A DNA stretch of 64,000 bases. Origin: Pristionchus mayeri (Eukaryota > Nematoda > Chromadorea > Rhabditida > Neodiplogasteridae). Position 1 is the first letter of the stretch, and every line of letters begins with the position of its first letter. The translations under genes and the position numbers were made by a program. Location: assembly GCA_036245805.1 (NCBI GenBank), contig BTRK01000004.1:8494001-8558000 (forward strand). The letters run 5' to 3'. The notes under the pieces were generated by a model that worked only from the letters and a program-made list of their open reading frames with translations, did not search any database and had not been told where the DNA came from. Positions 11,777-21,438 of this stretch are shown here, piece by piece.

Positions 11777-12238
11777 TATTCGGATTAGCTAACTTGACCA
11801 TCCCTACAGAAGAGTCCTTAAAGGAATCTTGTAGTCCCAAAGTTTAATTTTTAAAACGTTCTGTAATTTTGAATATCGACTGTGATAATCGACTCAAAAC
11901 AACTTATTAAACACAAAAAAATAATAAAAATACTATTTTTGTTAAAATTGACTTTAAAAATGGCGAATTTAAAAACATTCTTCTGCAGCCGATGGGTATA
12001 AAATTACGGTAGAAATCTAGTTGTTTGCGACCTAGCGGCAAGAGTCAATCACGGCGGCGGCGTCGTATCTTCTGCGGTTTCTTCGACGTTTTCTGTTGTT
12101 TTCATTCATTTATTGCGTTTAATGGTCGTAAAACATGAAGTAGATTAGTTCCGCTTTCTGTTTATGCACTCAAATGAACCTGTGATGCGTTTTTTTTATG
12201 TTATTGAACCGCATTCTGGCGGCCGACGCGAGCAAGGC

Positions 12239-12288
12239 CTAGACAGGCGGCGGATAGGGAGCCATGCTCCCTATCCGCCGCCTGTCTA
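12239..12288. repeat. Perfect 23-bp-stem palindrome
   Basis: CTAGACAGGCGGCGGATAGG followed by GAG, a 4-5 nt loop and the exact complement. It is GC-rich in an AT-rich setting and lies 65 bp upstream of the orphan PITP exon. It has no U-tract and no coding role is visible. It could be the tip of a degraded hairpin element or a cruciform-forming site. Confidence 0.7.
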
Positions 12289-12353
12289 GATTATTGATTA
12301 TTATTGATTATTAAAATTTAATCGGTAAATTAATAAGTTTTAATTGTTTTAGG

Positions 12354-12484
12354 CTCCGCAATATCGCGCCCAAGGGCTCGCTGGCGATCCACGAGGAGGC
12401 CTGGAACGCCTACCCGTACTGCCGGACGGTGCTGACGAACCCCGACTACATGAAGGACAACTTCTTCGTCAAGGTCGAGACCCG
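12354..12484 (+). pseudogene. Orphan exon of a class I phosphatidylinositol transfer protein
   Basis: Between a TTTTAG acceptor and a GTACGT donor lies a frame reading [20 protein letters not shown], then [20 protein letters not shown]. This is the hallmark of class I PITPs (family pattern [19 protein letters not shown]...KIET), cytosolic proteins that exchange phosphatidylinositol and phosphatidylcholine between membranes. GC content and codon use are sharply higher than the flanks. No other PITP exon (N-terminal KEYR region or C-terminal lid) is found within several kb. It appears to be a single duplicated exon or the relic of a lost gene. Confidence 0.8.
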
Positions 12485-13491
12485 GTACGTTCCCCATCTA
12501 ACATTTACATATAACATCGGGTACCCGGAATACTTCGGTGTTTGATTAGCCAGCCACATAGGGGACCTGAGTCAATCGATAGTTGACGAGGGAAGAGGTG
12601 AAGGGAGGAGGAGAGGGCATTGATCTACCCCTCCCCCGTCCCCACTATTTCCCCGTTCGTCCCTCTCCCGCCTTTCGCGGGAGCACGTACTCATAATGCT
12701 TCCCTTCCATCGGCGCGCGTCTCTGTATTACTTTCCGAATCGCCCTCTCACCCTCTCACCTTACTGTAATGTCGATTCAGATGGCTGGCGATAAGCAGAA
12801 GAAGGGATCTCATCTGGTCGCCGGAGGCACGATCGTGGGCGTGCTGGTGCTGCTGATGGCGGCAGCTCTCTACCGACCCCTCCCGAGAAGGTACGCTAGA
12901 TGTAGATGAGGATCATTGCAAAGTGCTTGTAGTTGGAGATCTGCACGATGTTCACAAAGGGGTGATTACATAGGCTGAATAGTATCACTTCAGATGGCCA
13001 AGTCTACGATCGACAAGGTGGCGATGCACATCATCGAGCCCGTGCTTCGAATCTCCTACTACTATCCGGTGAGTTTGGGTTGTGACCATACCTGTCCAGC
13101 ACTGACGACGTTTTGGTAGTCAAAAAAAATCGACAACTCCCTATACGTTGTAATTTTGCTCAATCTGGTAGTCAAAAAAAATCGGCGTTCATGGTCGATA
13201 ATGTTGTGGTAGATCATGATGTAATAAAGTCCAACTACCGTACCAACTTACACTATGGGACTACAGTAACCCAAATTACAGTAACTTTATTACCGTAGCC
13301 CGGGTTCCGTGGAGCAACTTGAGTTCCTTGGGTCAAACTTTTTTTACAAAAAATCATCAATCACTATTATTGATGTTCTACAGTAACCTACCGTAACCCT
13401 CACTACCGTATGCCCATTGGCCAATCACGAACTGACTTTTTTTTTCTAAAAGGTACCATAAAATTCAGTTCGTTCCTCAATATTGAATAAC

Positions 13492-13786
13492 ATAGCTGGG
13501 GGCATAGCTCAGCCGGTAGTGTGTCTGGATGAGCGACGCAGGGTCCCGGGTTCGAATACCGTCCGCAACAAGACCACCCCATCAGGCCGACCAAGCCTGG
13601 TCCAATTGGTACTGGTACTAAAACCAGGAGTAAAGGGGCGGCGTCGCCGGCTGGCAACTGAGTGACAACCTATGCCGCTATATGCTATGGATGCGTACAC
13701 ACCGATCAAAATACACCTGCGCACGTTCCGCGCGTTGAAAAATACGCTGAAGACGGAACTACCTTTACCTTTACCTTTACCTTTTT
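13492..13786 (+). mobile_element. tRNA-derived SINE
   Basis: The head resembles a tRNA: an A-box-like TAGCTCAGCCGGTAG and a B-box GGTTCGAATACC about 35 bp later, the internal RNA polymerase III promoter. An unrelated body follows, then a tail of TTTACC repeats ending in T5. Perfect 10-bp duplications ATTGAATAAC flank it (13482-13491 and 13787-13796), diagnostic of target-primed retrotransposition. It sits in an intron of the esterase pseudogene. The partner LINE is unknown: the tail differs from both LINE tails in this window. Confidence 0.85.
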
Positions 13787-13837
13787 ATTGAATAACTCTC
13801 TGAGGAAATTTTATTTTTATTTTTTTCGTCATTAAAT

Positions 13838-13912
13838 CATGACCGAGTGGCTAACGAGTTTGGCTTGGAAACCGAAGGTAGTGGGTTCGAGTCCAACCAG
13901 TGTGAAACATAT
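13838..13912 (+). pseudogene. tRNA-like fragment (possible Ser-type relic)
   Basis: GACCGAGTGGCTAACGAG resembles a tRNA D-arm/A-box and GGGTTCGAGTCCAACC a T-arm/B-box at the correct spacing, with CTTGGAA between them. The acceptor stem does not pair and the anticodon loop is one base too long. I read it as a tRNA pseudogene or the head of a second SINE. Confidence 0.4.
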
Positions 13913-14601
13913 TTGCCGTACCACAGTACGGTGGGTCAACTTTAGTTCGCTAGGTTACACTTTTGACTATTAACGTTTTGGTAGTTAAAACAATCGACGT
14001 ATATAGGCTCCTGGGTTTACCGGCGGTGTGGGCAGGTATGGTTGTAACACGGGGAACTCTTCTTCATGCCCATCGACCTACCATACTAAACAGTCTTCTC
14101 GATTGCAGTCGCGCCTGTGTCCGAACGCCTACTGCATGATATACTGGACGCGCAGGACGCCGACCGCGTTGAGTTGACTGATCGGGCCGATGTTCGACTG
14201 GGATCCGAATCTGCTCATGGAGACGACCCACTGGGACGGCGTCAAGGTACGGTAGTGGAGTACTGTAGCAGATATGGTACTGTAATGCAGGTGCGTGTGT
14301 ATCACCCTCGCAATAATGCGACTACCGAGTCTGACGGCGCCATCATCTTCATCCACGGTGGTGGATTCGTTTTGGGCAATACGGAGATGTGAGTGTTTTG
14401 CATTAATTATCGATTAGTAATATCATTTATCGATTCATTGGCAATTATTGATTATCTCCCTATCTCAGGTATGAGTCTGTGACGCGCACGATGGCCAAAA
14501 TGATGAGCACACGCCTCTTCGTCTCGATCGACTACAGACTTGCGCCCGAAACGGTACGGATCATCGGTGTGCAGGGATTGCCCCCCCCCCTCGATGTATA
14601 C

Positions 14602-15160
14602 GGGGTCATGGTCAAAAATCGATCAGTAGGTCAAGACTAAGTACCATAAACAATCGATTGTACAGCACATGATACCGTAACCCGCGAATATCGCAAACTA
14701 AATTTATTTTTAAAAAGTCCTGGCATCATGCCCAATCGATTGTACAGTACCCAAGTCACTACCGTAACCCAGTTCCATGGGTCAGATCCAGTTCCTTGGG
14801 TCAAACATTTTTTTCTAAAAATTTAAAAACGAGAGTAAAATTATTTTTAATTATCCTACCGTATCTCTCGTTACTGTGAATCATTTTATAATCGATTTAG
14901 GAGTTTTAGAAAAACATGTTTGACAATTTTATGAAAATGTTTCACCCAAGTAACTGGATCTGACCCAAGGAACTGGGTTACGATAGTGACTTGGGTACTG
15001 TACAATCGATTGGGCACGGTGACAGGACATTTTTAAAAATAAAGTTAGTTTGCGATATTCGCGGGTTACGGTATCCATATACAATATCAGGGTGTACTTT
15101 ACTATCGATTGGTTATGGTACTTAGTCTTGACCTACCGATCGATTTTTTACCATGACCCC
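14602..15160. repeat. Palindromic element 4 (559 bp)
   Basis: The left arm starts GGGGTCATGGTCAAAAATCG and the right arm ends with its complement at 15160. Between them are paired blocks such as CCCAATCGATTGTACAGTAC and AACCCAGTTCC. It is the same family as the element at 25.65-26.43 kb. It lies in the esterase intron where the nucleophile exon is missing. Pieces of the family also occur at 13.08-13.42, 13.92-14.05 and 44.50-44.65 kb. Confidence 0.85.
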
Positions 15161-16036
15161 AATACGTCGATGGGAGGTGCCCGTCCGGATGGGCACCCCC
15201 CATCGTATCGTGCACAACTATGGTAAGGGTTAGTTATCGATTTATTAGGTTGTTGCATTTATTAGGTTGGTGCACAAAAAACTGGCGTAGTACTATCCAA
15301 AACCGGCAGGGTTTTGCTGCTAGAATCAATGGTTCCCATGTTCTACGGTAGCCTTGGCTACGACAATCTATTACAAACTGTTTTTGTAGGAGTACGTCAC
15401 GCCGTTCCTGACGAATCCGGACTTCGCTCCGATGATGCAGCCCGATCTGTCCGACCTGCCACGCGCGCCCTATTCGCCACGTGCGAGTTCGACGTGCTGC
15501 GAGATGAGGGAGCCATCTACGCCCATCGACTGAAGGAGGCAGGGGTGAGTGGGAGCTGGGAGACAAGGGTAGTTTCAAAAGTAATTTATTAATCATCATG
15601 AAATGGAGGTTAACATAGGTGAGTAATAATGCAAACAGTCGGAAATATGCATGTGCCCCTAACAATTTCTCAGTCCCTGCATGTTCGTAACTAATCTGAC
15701 TTCTTCCCTCTGACTCTCTTCACTGGCTCATTCCCATCCCCCTCGTAACCTTCCTCTTCTCCATCCGCTTCCTCCCCTCTTCCTCTCTTCGTCTTCCTCA
15801 CTCTCTTCGGCTTCTCTGGCTGCTTCACCTCTCCTGCTTCGCCCTCTCCCTCTTCCTCAGATGTCTCGCCTTCCTCTGCCACCTTGGCTGCTCTTCCCTT
15901 CCCTCTGGTGCCTCCTCTCGCCTTCCCTTGCTCACTTCGCCCCCTTCCACGACCAGCTGGAGTCTTCGACTCCTCCTCCTCTCCTTCGTTCCACTCGGAA
16001 CCAGAAGACAGTACCTCCTCCCTCGTCTCTCCCCTC

Positions 16037-19000
16037 TCATGATCCGACTCCGAATCGTGACACGCTGAACACGATCGGGTCCATGATGGGGTTCGAGTCC
16101 GAGTCGACTTCTTCTCCGTATCCTCCTCCCAATTCGACGGACACATCACTCTCTGCTCCATCTTCTACCATATCCCCCTCCTGCTGATCGTTCTCCTTCC
16201 CATAGAGGGCTTTGACGTAGGCGATCGAATCCGGGGCGCCGATCTTCTTGAGGTAAGCGTGCAGCTTCCTTTGGCGTGCCACTTCTTGTACCTCCTTCCA
16301 GACCTGAACACACTAATTTTACTTTGATGCTTTGGGAAGGGAACTGTTGTCCATGGTACTAACTTTTCTCCTCCAGTAGTGATCCACAGCTGACATCTTC
16401 CTCTTCACACACACAGTCTGTCGTCCTTTCACCCTTGTCACATACGAAGACTTCTCCTCCCTCAAGGCGGTCAGATCCGCCATCGCAATCTTTGTTATGA
16501 TGTAGGACGACGAGCTTGATCTTCTCGTGGTAGAAGGCGGGGCAACTTAATAAAACAGGCCGATGGCGATTCAAGTTGTTATGAAGTGTAGGGGGAGGGG
16601 GGGGGGGGTCAATAGTCAAATTTTTTGCATACCATGCGATGTCTTTCGGGATGTACAAGTTGACCAGCGAGTTGAAAGACTCGCAGGGAGAGGTATTCTT
16701 CTTCGGGGAAGCTCGAACAAATCCGGCGAGGAAGGTGGGCTTGAGGATGACCTTCTTGAGCTGGCGGAACTCCTCGCTCTTCCGATCAATGTTGTGAGAT
16801 GGAGCCTCTGGCAGTTCCTTGTGCACGCATCTACTGATCCCCGACAAGAACGGCACCTGAGTATGATTAACTTCTAGTATCGTGCATGCATGATATAACA
16901 AATAATATTATTGTTATTTTGTTTTTGCACTAACTTTCTCTAGATGCTTATGCCGTCCACATACATGAGCCAACAGACTCTTCCATCGCTCGAGCCCTTT
17001 TGACCTGTTCCTTCGGTACTGGTAGTGCACGTGATAACAGTGATTGACAATGTGCTTCCACCAGTACTTTATCAGAGCACACTTCTTCTTCTTGCTTAGT
17101 TGAATTCACTTGTGTATGTTGACTTCGATTGTTTCCATTTACTTTATTACTGTGAACCTAATTGAAGCTAATCGTACTAACTATACTAATAACCTCTCGT
17201 AGATCACTGTTGATTCCTTTGATCAAGTGCCAAAAGTCGAGACAGTGCCGAATTCGGGAGAAGAGGGGCTCGCTTCTCATCATTTTGCCTATCTTGGCGT
17301 CGTTGTCCGAAGTTACACTCCTTATCTACCATTAACTAGCATTAGCGACATTTAAATATCGGTGTTTCGTTGTTCCCGAATTGCGATATCTGACCGTGAA
17401 CATCTTCTTAATTAATGTCGTGAGTCCTCTCTTTATGCCTTCTTTCTCCATCCGGGTACTCACGCCGTCTGGAAACGTTTCCACTAGTAATAGAAAACCC
17501 GATACTAACTAATTACAACTAACACTACCTATCCCTCGCATGTTCTTGTGCATGTTCACTGCCTCTAAAACTAAGTTCGTCCCAAGATCGATCACGGTGT
17601 TGGTGTTGTTGGTTGAAGTGAAGCCTCGAGTACCATATCTCCCGTCGACCGCCACGTCGATCCCGTGTTTCTGAAATGTTCAAACTTCCTTCCGATATCT
17701 ATATTATTCCACGGCTATGCATTAGAAGATTAGGACCGATGAAATCAAAAATTGTTCTAGTAGCTTTTATTGGTGCTTTGATAATTCGACTAATATTGGG
17801 AAGGAAGTTTGTGAAACATCATTGTGACTTCTGTATACACAGTTGCGGGATTTTAACGTTCGATATTTTGATATTTTGATCTTCTCTGTTTTCACATCAC
17901 ACTATTTCAGCTGCGATGAGAGGCCTACGTCCCCCGCATGGATTGAAGCAGGCCCAGGAGCAGTCAGAGGTTATGAGGGGATGGGAGGGGTCATAAGAAA
18001 CTACCGTATCCCCTCATGGACATATTTCAGGGGAGGCCGGGGTATGCGGTCGAGGTCGGATGCACGGAAAGGTTTTCAAGTGAGTCAAAGATGTAAATAA
18101 GTATGAAATATCTAACCCCGCTGGCTCCTCTAACCGTCGCCTCTGCCTGCTTCTTGTGCGTCTCATACACTACATCCACAGCTGGGATGATCACATCAGC
18201 AACATGGTTCCTCATTGTGCTGTAGGAGGGGAGGGCCAGTCCGAGTTCCTTTCCCATCGCTAGGACTTTCTGAATTAAATTTCCGAGAACAATATGTTTC
18301 GTTCTAATCTAGGCTGATCTGGTCTTCTATAGATATCGAACTAACAGGCACGGGCGTTCCAGTAATGTGAACAGATGTAGTGAATTTGAGGTTTCCCTCA
18401 TAGTATCCCTCTATCTTCTCTTGAGAGCTCCACCTCACAATCCGATCGCAAACAAGGCAAACCCATTGCAGGTTGAGGGCCGAGCCTAAGGTCCACGAGT
18501 GGAAGGTCCCGGCTTCGATCTGGGCTGTGCCGCAGTCGCGGCAACGGGAGAAGAGCGACATTAGGGATTCCTTGGAGACGAGGAAGAATTTGTGATCATC
18601 AATTGTTGTCGGGGAATCCGTTAGCACGCCGTTGTCTGTTTCTTGCGAACACGTGCCTTGGGATGGGGCGAACTGAATTTAGTTTTCTATTGTGATAAAA
18701 AACCTAGATGTCTTTCATTTTTACATCACTCATTTATATCATGACTGTTGTTACTGCTGTCGATTTAAAGTTACCGGACGAGGACAAAATTGACCCCCTA
18801 TTTTTTGTCCTCCGTCGAATAGCCGATGACTGAATTAGATGAGAATGAGCATACAAAAAATGCTAAAAATCAATAATAGCCTCAAGGGAAAACCGAAAGT
18901 GATCAGCGTAATCCCGCGCTCTCTCACTTTGCATACTCTCTCGTACACGCGACGAGATCAGGGTTTCGTCCTTGTCCGGCAACTTTAAGGATCATTTCAA

Positions 19001-19748
19001 ACATCTTCATTTCCGTTATGTGTATGACAGTGTTTGCAATGAATAAAATACTTTTCAACATTTATAATTGTGGAGTATGCCAATTCGGCTGAGTAATTTT
19101 CTTACCAGGTAATCTGTTCCCTGTGACGACGGTGCATCCAACTGAAAGTCGTAGATATCGTCCCCGACGCTGCCTACTGAATCTTCGCACGGTTGTTCCT
19201 CCTCCACCCTCACATTCTATAATGGTTGTTGTGTATCGTGTGCTTATTTTGCCTCCTCAGGACATGTTCTTTGGCCGAATTGCCTCCCCAGGGCTCGTTT
19301 TGTATGCGAATTTCCAGGTACTAGATATGCGATTGCCCGTCGTATAAAACTTAGAATGCCCGGTACCTGTGGTCTGTCTTCCCTTTGGAGTCTCGGTGTA
19401 TCCGTTTTTTCTCGCCGCTAAAACAGTAAAGACGTACAATGCAACCAGTATTCCAGTACATTCCATGCATGTGACAAGGCAATATAATACAAATCGGTAA
19501 ACCAAAATTGATCAGTAGATACTCACATCAATCGGAAGCGCAGCTTCTTTGTTATCGAAGTGACGGTAGCATATCCATACTTTCTTCTTCGCCTTGAACT
19601 TTTCCTGCACTCGCTTCTCCAGGTCGTCCAGCTCCTCGTCGATCAAGTTCAGTCGGATGAACCATTCCCTCCTTTTGTTATCCTTCTTCGGCACACTCCG
19701 CACATCAGTCGCAGTTTGAAGGCAAACAACGCATAGAAAATTGGACAT
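16037..19748 (-). CDS. THAP-domain protein with Kolobok-like transposase core (probably frameshifted)
   Basis: Twelve exons on the minus strand join in phase: 19748-19527, 19417-19367, 19216-19106, 18672-18346, 18269-18117, 17670-17529, 17483-17395, 17325-17194, 17090-16935, 16856-16633, 16545-16364, 16303-16037. Exon 1 is a THAP zinc finger (C2CH: CVVC...WICYRHF), a site-specific DNA-binding domain. Later exons match Kolobok transposase landmarks: FSRCRDCG, WVCLVCDRIVRWSSQ, SYSTMRNHV, VAVDGRYGTRGF, MEKEGIKRG, TSDNDAKIGKMM, CLDFWHLIKGI, CESFNSLVNLY and FYHEKIKLVVLHHNKD. Presumed acidic residues lie in VDGR, SDND and CESF. Near 16488 the homologous reading steps by one base (HHNKD to AMADLTALREEK), an apparent frameshift. 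A long acidic/RGR tail is open in another frame to 15691. No terminal repeats were found, so transposon versus host-recruited gene is open. Confidence 0.72.
18769..18984. mobile_element. TTAA-flanked MITE (216 bp)
   Basis: Inverted ends AGTTACCGGACGAGGAC and GTCCTTGTCCGGCAACT lie directly inside TTAA on both sides (18765-18768 and 18985-18988). TTAA target duplication is used by piggyBac and Kolobok elements. The element is too short to code and lies in the intron between exons 3 and 4 of the Kolobok-like gene. Confidence 0.8.
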
Positions 19749-20313
19749 CGAACTAGAAGAAAATTTACGTAACATTCATCGTTAATCATTTAAGTACAGT
19801 TAGACAGGTTAACTACCATGATACACGTGAATATACGGTTTAGCATTACAAGGCAGAAACATTTGATGAAAATATAACGAAAATTAACCGAAAATACAAT
19901 GAAACCAATGAAAAAGCGTCGATGAGATGGGGTACGGCGATCACGCCGTAACGTCGATTCGTTTCAAATACCGTAATCACAATACGTCGACTTACACCGG
20001 AATTAATTATTTCCATTTTCCGGCTTTGCCTGTTTTTAAGCTTAATAAAATTTATTTAATTTTTTTGAGTTAATGCATTGAAATGAGGGACGAAAACTGC
20101 GCAATTTGAAGTGCACTTGATTTTTGACTGGTAAATCCCTGATTTTTGACTGGTAAACCCCTACAAATAGTCGCCGAAAATTGAATATAAGAATATTTAA
20201 TGAATAAATGAACTTGAGGAATGAACCTTATTGTTTTGTATTTCAAATACCAGAAATGTGGAATTTAAAAGAAATTTTGGATAATAAGGATATTATTTAA
20301 GAACATCAACATT

Positions 20314-20720
20314 TTACGAAGACATATCTTCCATGTTCTGCGCCGGTTTTACTTGTATGACTTTGCTCTTTTTCAACAATCTCAGTAGTCCCCTTCGGTA
20401 GTCAGAAACGAGAAGAATGAGAATAACCGCGTCCCAGAGAGGAAAGCAAGTGATCATTGGAGTGCAGAAATCGTGAAGCTCAGTATGAGGAATTAGGCCG
20501 AGGAAAGGGAAATTGATTGCGGTTAAAGCGGGAATGTGCACGAATACGAACGGGATAGCTGCCTGCAATGCCTTCGAGTGTTCTCTTTGTTTCCTGGCAC
20601 TAGGTCGGATGAGAACCCACCGGATGAGAACCAAAAATAGACTACCGCAAATAATAAGATTGTCCGCATTTTCGAAATACGGCGTCGTATTTATTTTCGG
20701 TCGTACTCAGATAAAACGTA
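20314..20720 (-). CDS. C-terminal exon of a 7TM chemoreceptor (str/srd-like)
   Basis: One open stretch carries three transmembrane helices in the order of TM5 to TM7: NLIICGSLFLVLIRWVLI; then the cytosolic RKQREHSKALQ and helix IPFVFVHIPALTAINFPFLG; then TPMITCFPLWDAVILILLVS followed by DYRRGLL. The QxxxSKAL-Q...P and YP-like/FPLWD...DYR pattern is typical of str/srd nematode receptors. The stop is at 20314-20316. The acceptor near 20720 is only tentative. No TM1-TM4 exons are seen upstream (20.8-21.4 kb is repeat sequence), so the gene is incomplete or broken. Confidence 0.6.
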
Positions 20721-20881
20721 TATTCGAATTACAATCAATACAACACAAATCGTATTCGCCTGCCAGCCAATGGTCTGGATTATCATTGTGAGTATCATCT
20801 TTAGTCAGATTGCAATACGGATACCATCATATCCGGTAGAAGAAGAGGGAGACAGTTTACTTAATCATTTGTAAACTTCAT

Positions 20882-20883
<2 letters not shown>

Positions 20884-20912
<29 letters not shown>

Positions 20913-20914
20913 TT
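20884..20914. repeat. (GA)n microsatellite
   Basis: About 15 uninterrupted GA dinucleotides. Confidence 0.95.
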
Positions 20915-21116
20915 CATATGTCACTGCAGCTTGCCGAGCTCATCTCGTAGAATGCGAGGTCACCCACGCACGCGAACCACGTGTTCGCCTGATAATAATG
21001 TTTTGTCCGTGCAATGCAAAAGGAACGAGAGGCAGAAGGGAAATCGTATTGCGTGATCTCTCATCAAAAGAAATGAACTCAAAGTGGGGGAGAATTGCAT
21101 GAGACGCGCACATATG

Positions 21117-21380
21117 CAACCTGTTTAATCTGTCAGAAATCTGCGAGAAAAGTTGAGCAAAATCAAATTCTGTGCTCTCTCTCTCTTTGTCTAACCACTG
21201 AGAGGGAAAAATATGCTGTGATTGTTTACTTCATTTTCCCTCTCTCCGAAATGCATGCTCTCTCTCCTTTCTCTGACTTTTCTTGCAGATTTGTATGCAC
21301 CTTTTTCATCGAGCTCGTTGAATTCGTGAACTTTTCATCGAAATATTTAGAGAAGGAGCAACTTTTCTCACGCATTTAAA
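21117..21380. repeat. Fragment of the 50.3-51.4 kb palindrome family
   Basis: CTGTTTAATCTGTCAGAAAT followed by CTGCGAGAAAAGTT, and later GAATGCATGCTCTCTC, match the arm and centre of the nested palindrome at 50.28-51.37 kb. The arms here are shortened and diverged. Confidence 0.7.
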
Positions 21381-21438
21381 CGGACCGAGAGGTGTTTTAG
21401 TGTTTTTGTAATATATTCTACGGTTCTTTGAAACTCAC

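Larger units (their letters stand above)
12781..15544 (+). pseudogene. Arylacetamide-deacetylase-like esterase, decayed
   Basis: Exons at 12781-12890, 12994-13068, 14109-14246, 14291-14388, 14469-14553 and 15390-15544 follow the order of AADAC/NCEH-type esterases, ER-anchored serine hydrolases facing the lumen. Exon 1 codes a signal anchor (GGTIVGVLVLLMAAALY). Exon 4 has the oxyanion-hole motif IIFIHGGGFVLGN, exon 5 VSIDYRLAPET, and exon 6 the C-terminal FATCEFDVLRDEGAIYAHRL. Lesions: exon 1 leaves two bases while exon 2 reads in phase 0; a TGA interrupts exon 3 at 14175-14177; exon 6 changes frame near 15460; and the nucleophile exon (GDSAG) is absent where a palindromic element sits (14.6-15.2 kb). 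Non-functional as read. Confidence 0.8.

Noticed and set aside
13838..13912. Functional tRNA-Ser
   Set aside because: The acceptor stem does not pair and the anticodon loop has the wrong length; kept only as a pseudogene.
15691..16161. 156-codon acidic/RGR ORF as an independent gene
   Set aside because: It overlaps the last exon of the THAP-Kolobok gene in another frame and is better explained as that gene's original low-complexity tail after a frame change.
20513..20791. Plus-strand ORF over the receptor exon
   Set aside because: The minus strand shows three ordered TM helices with receptor motifs; the plus frame is a shadow.
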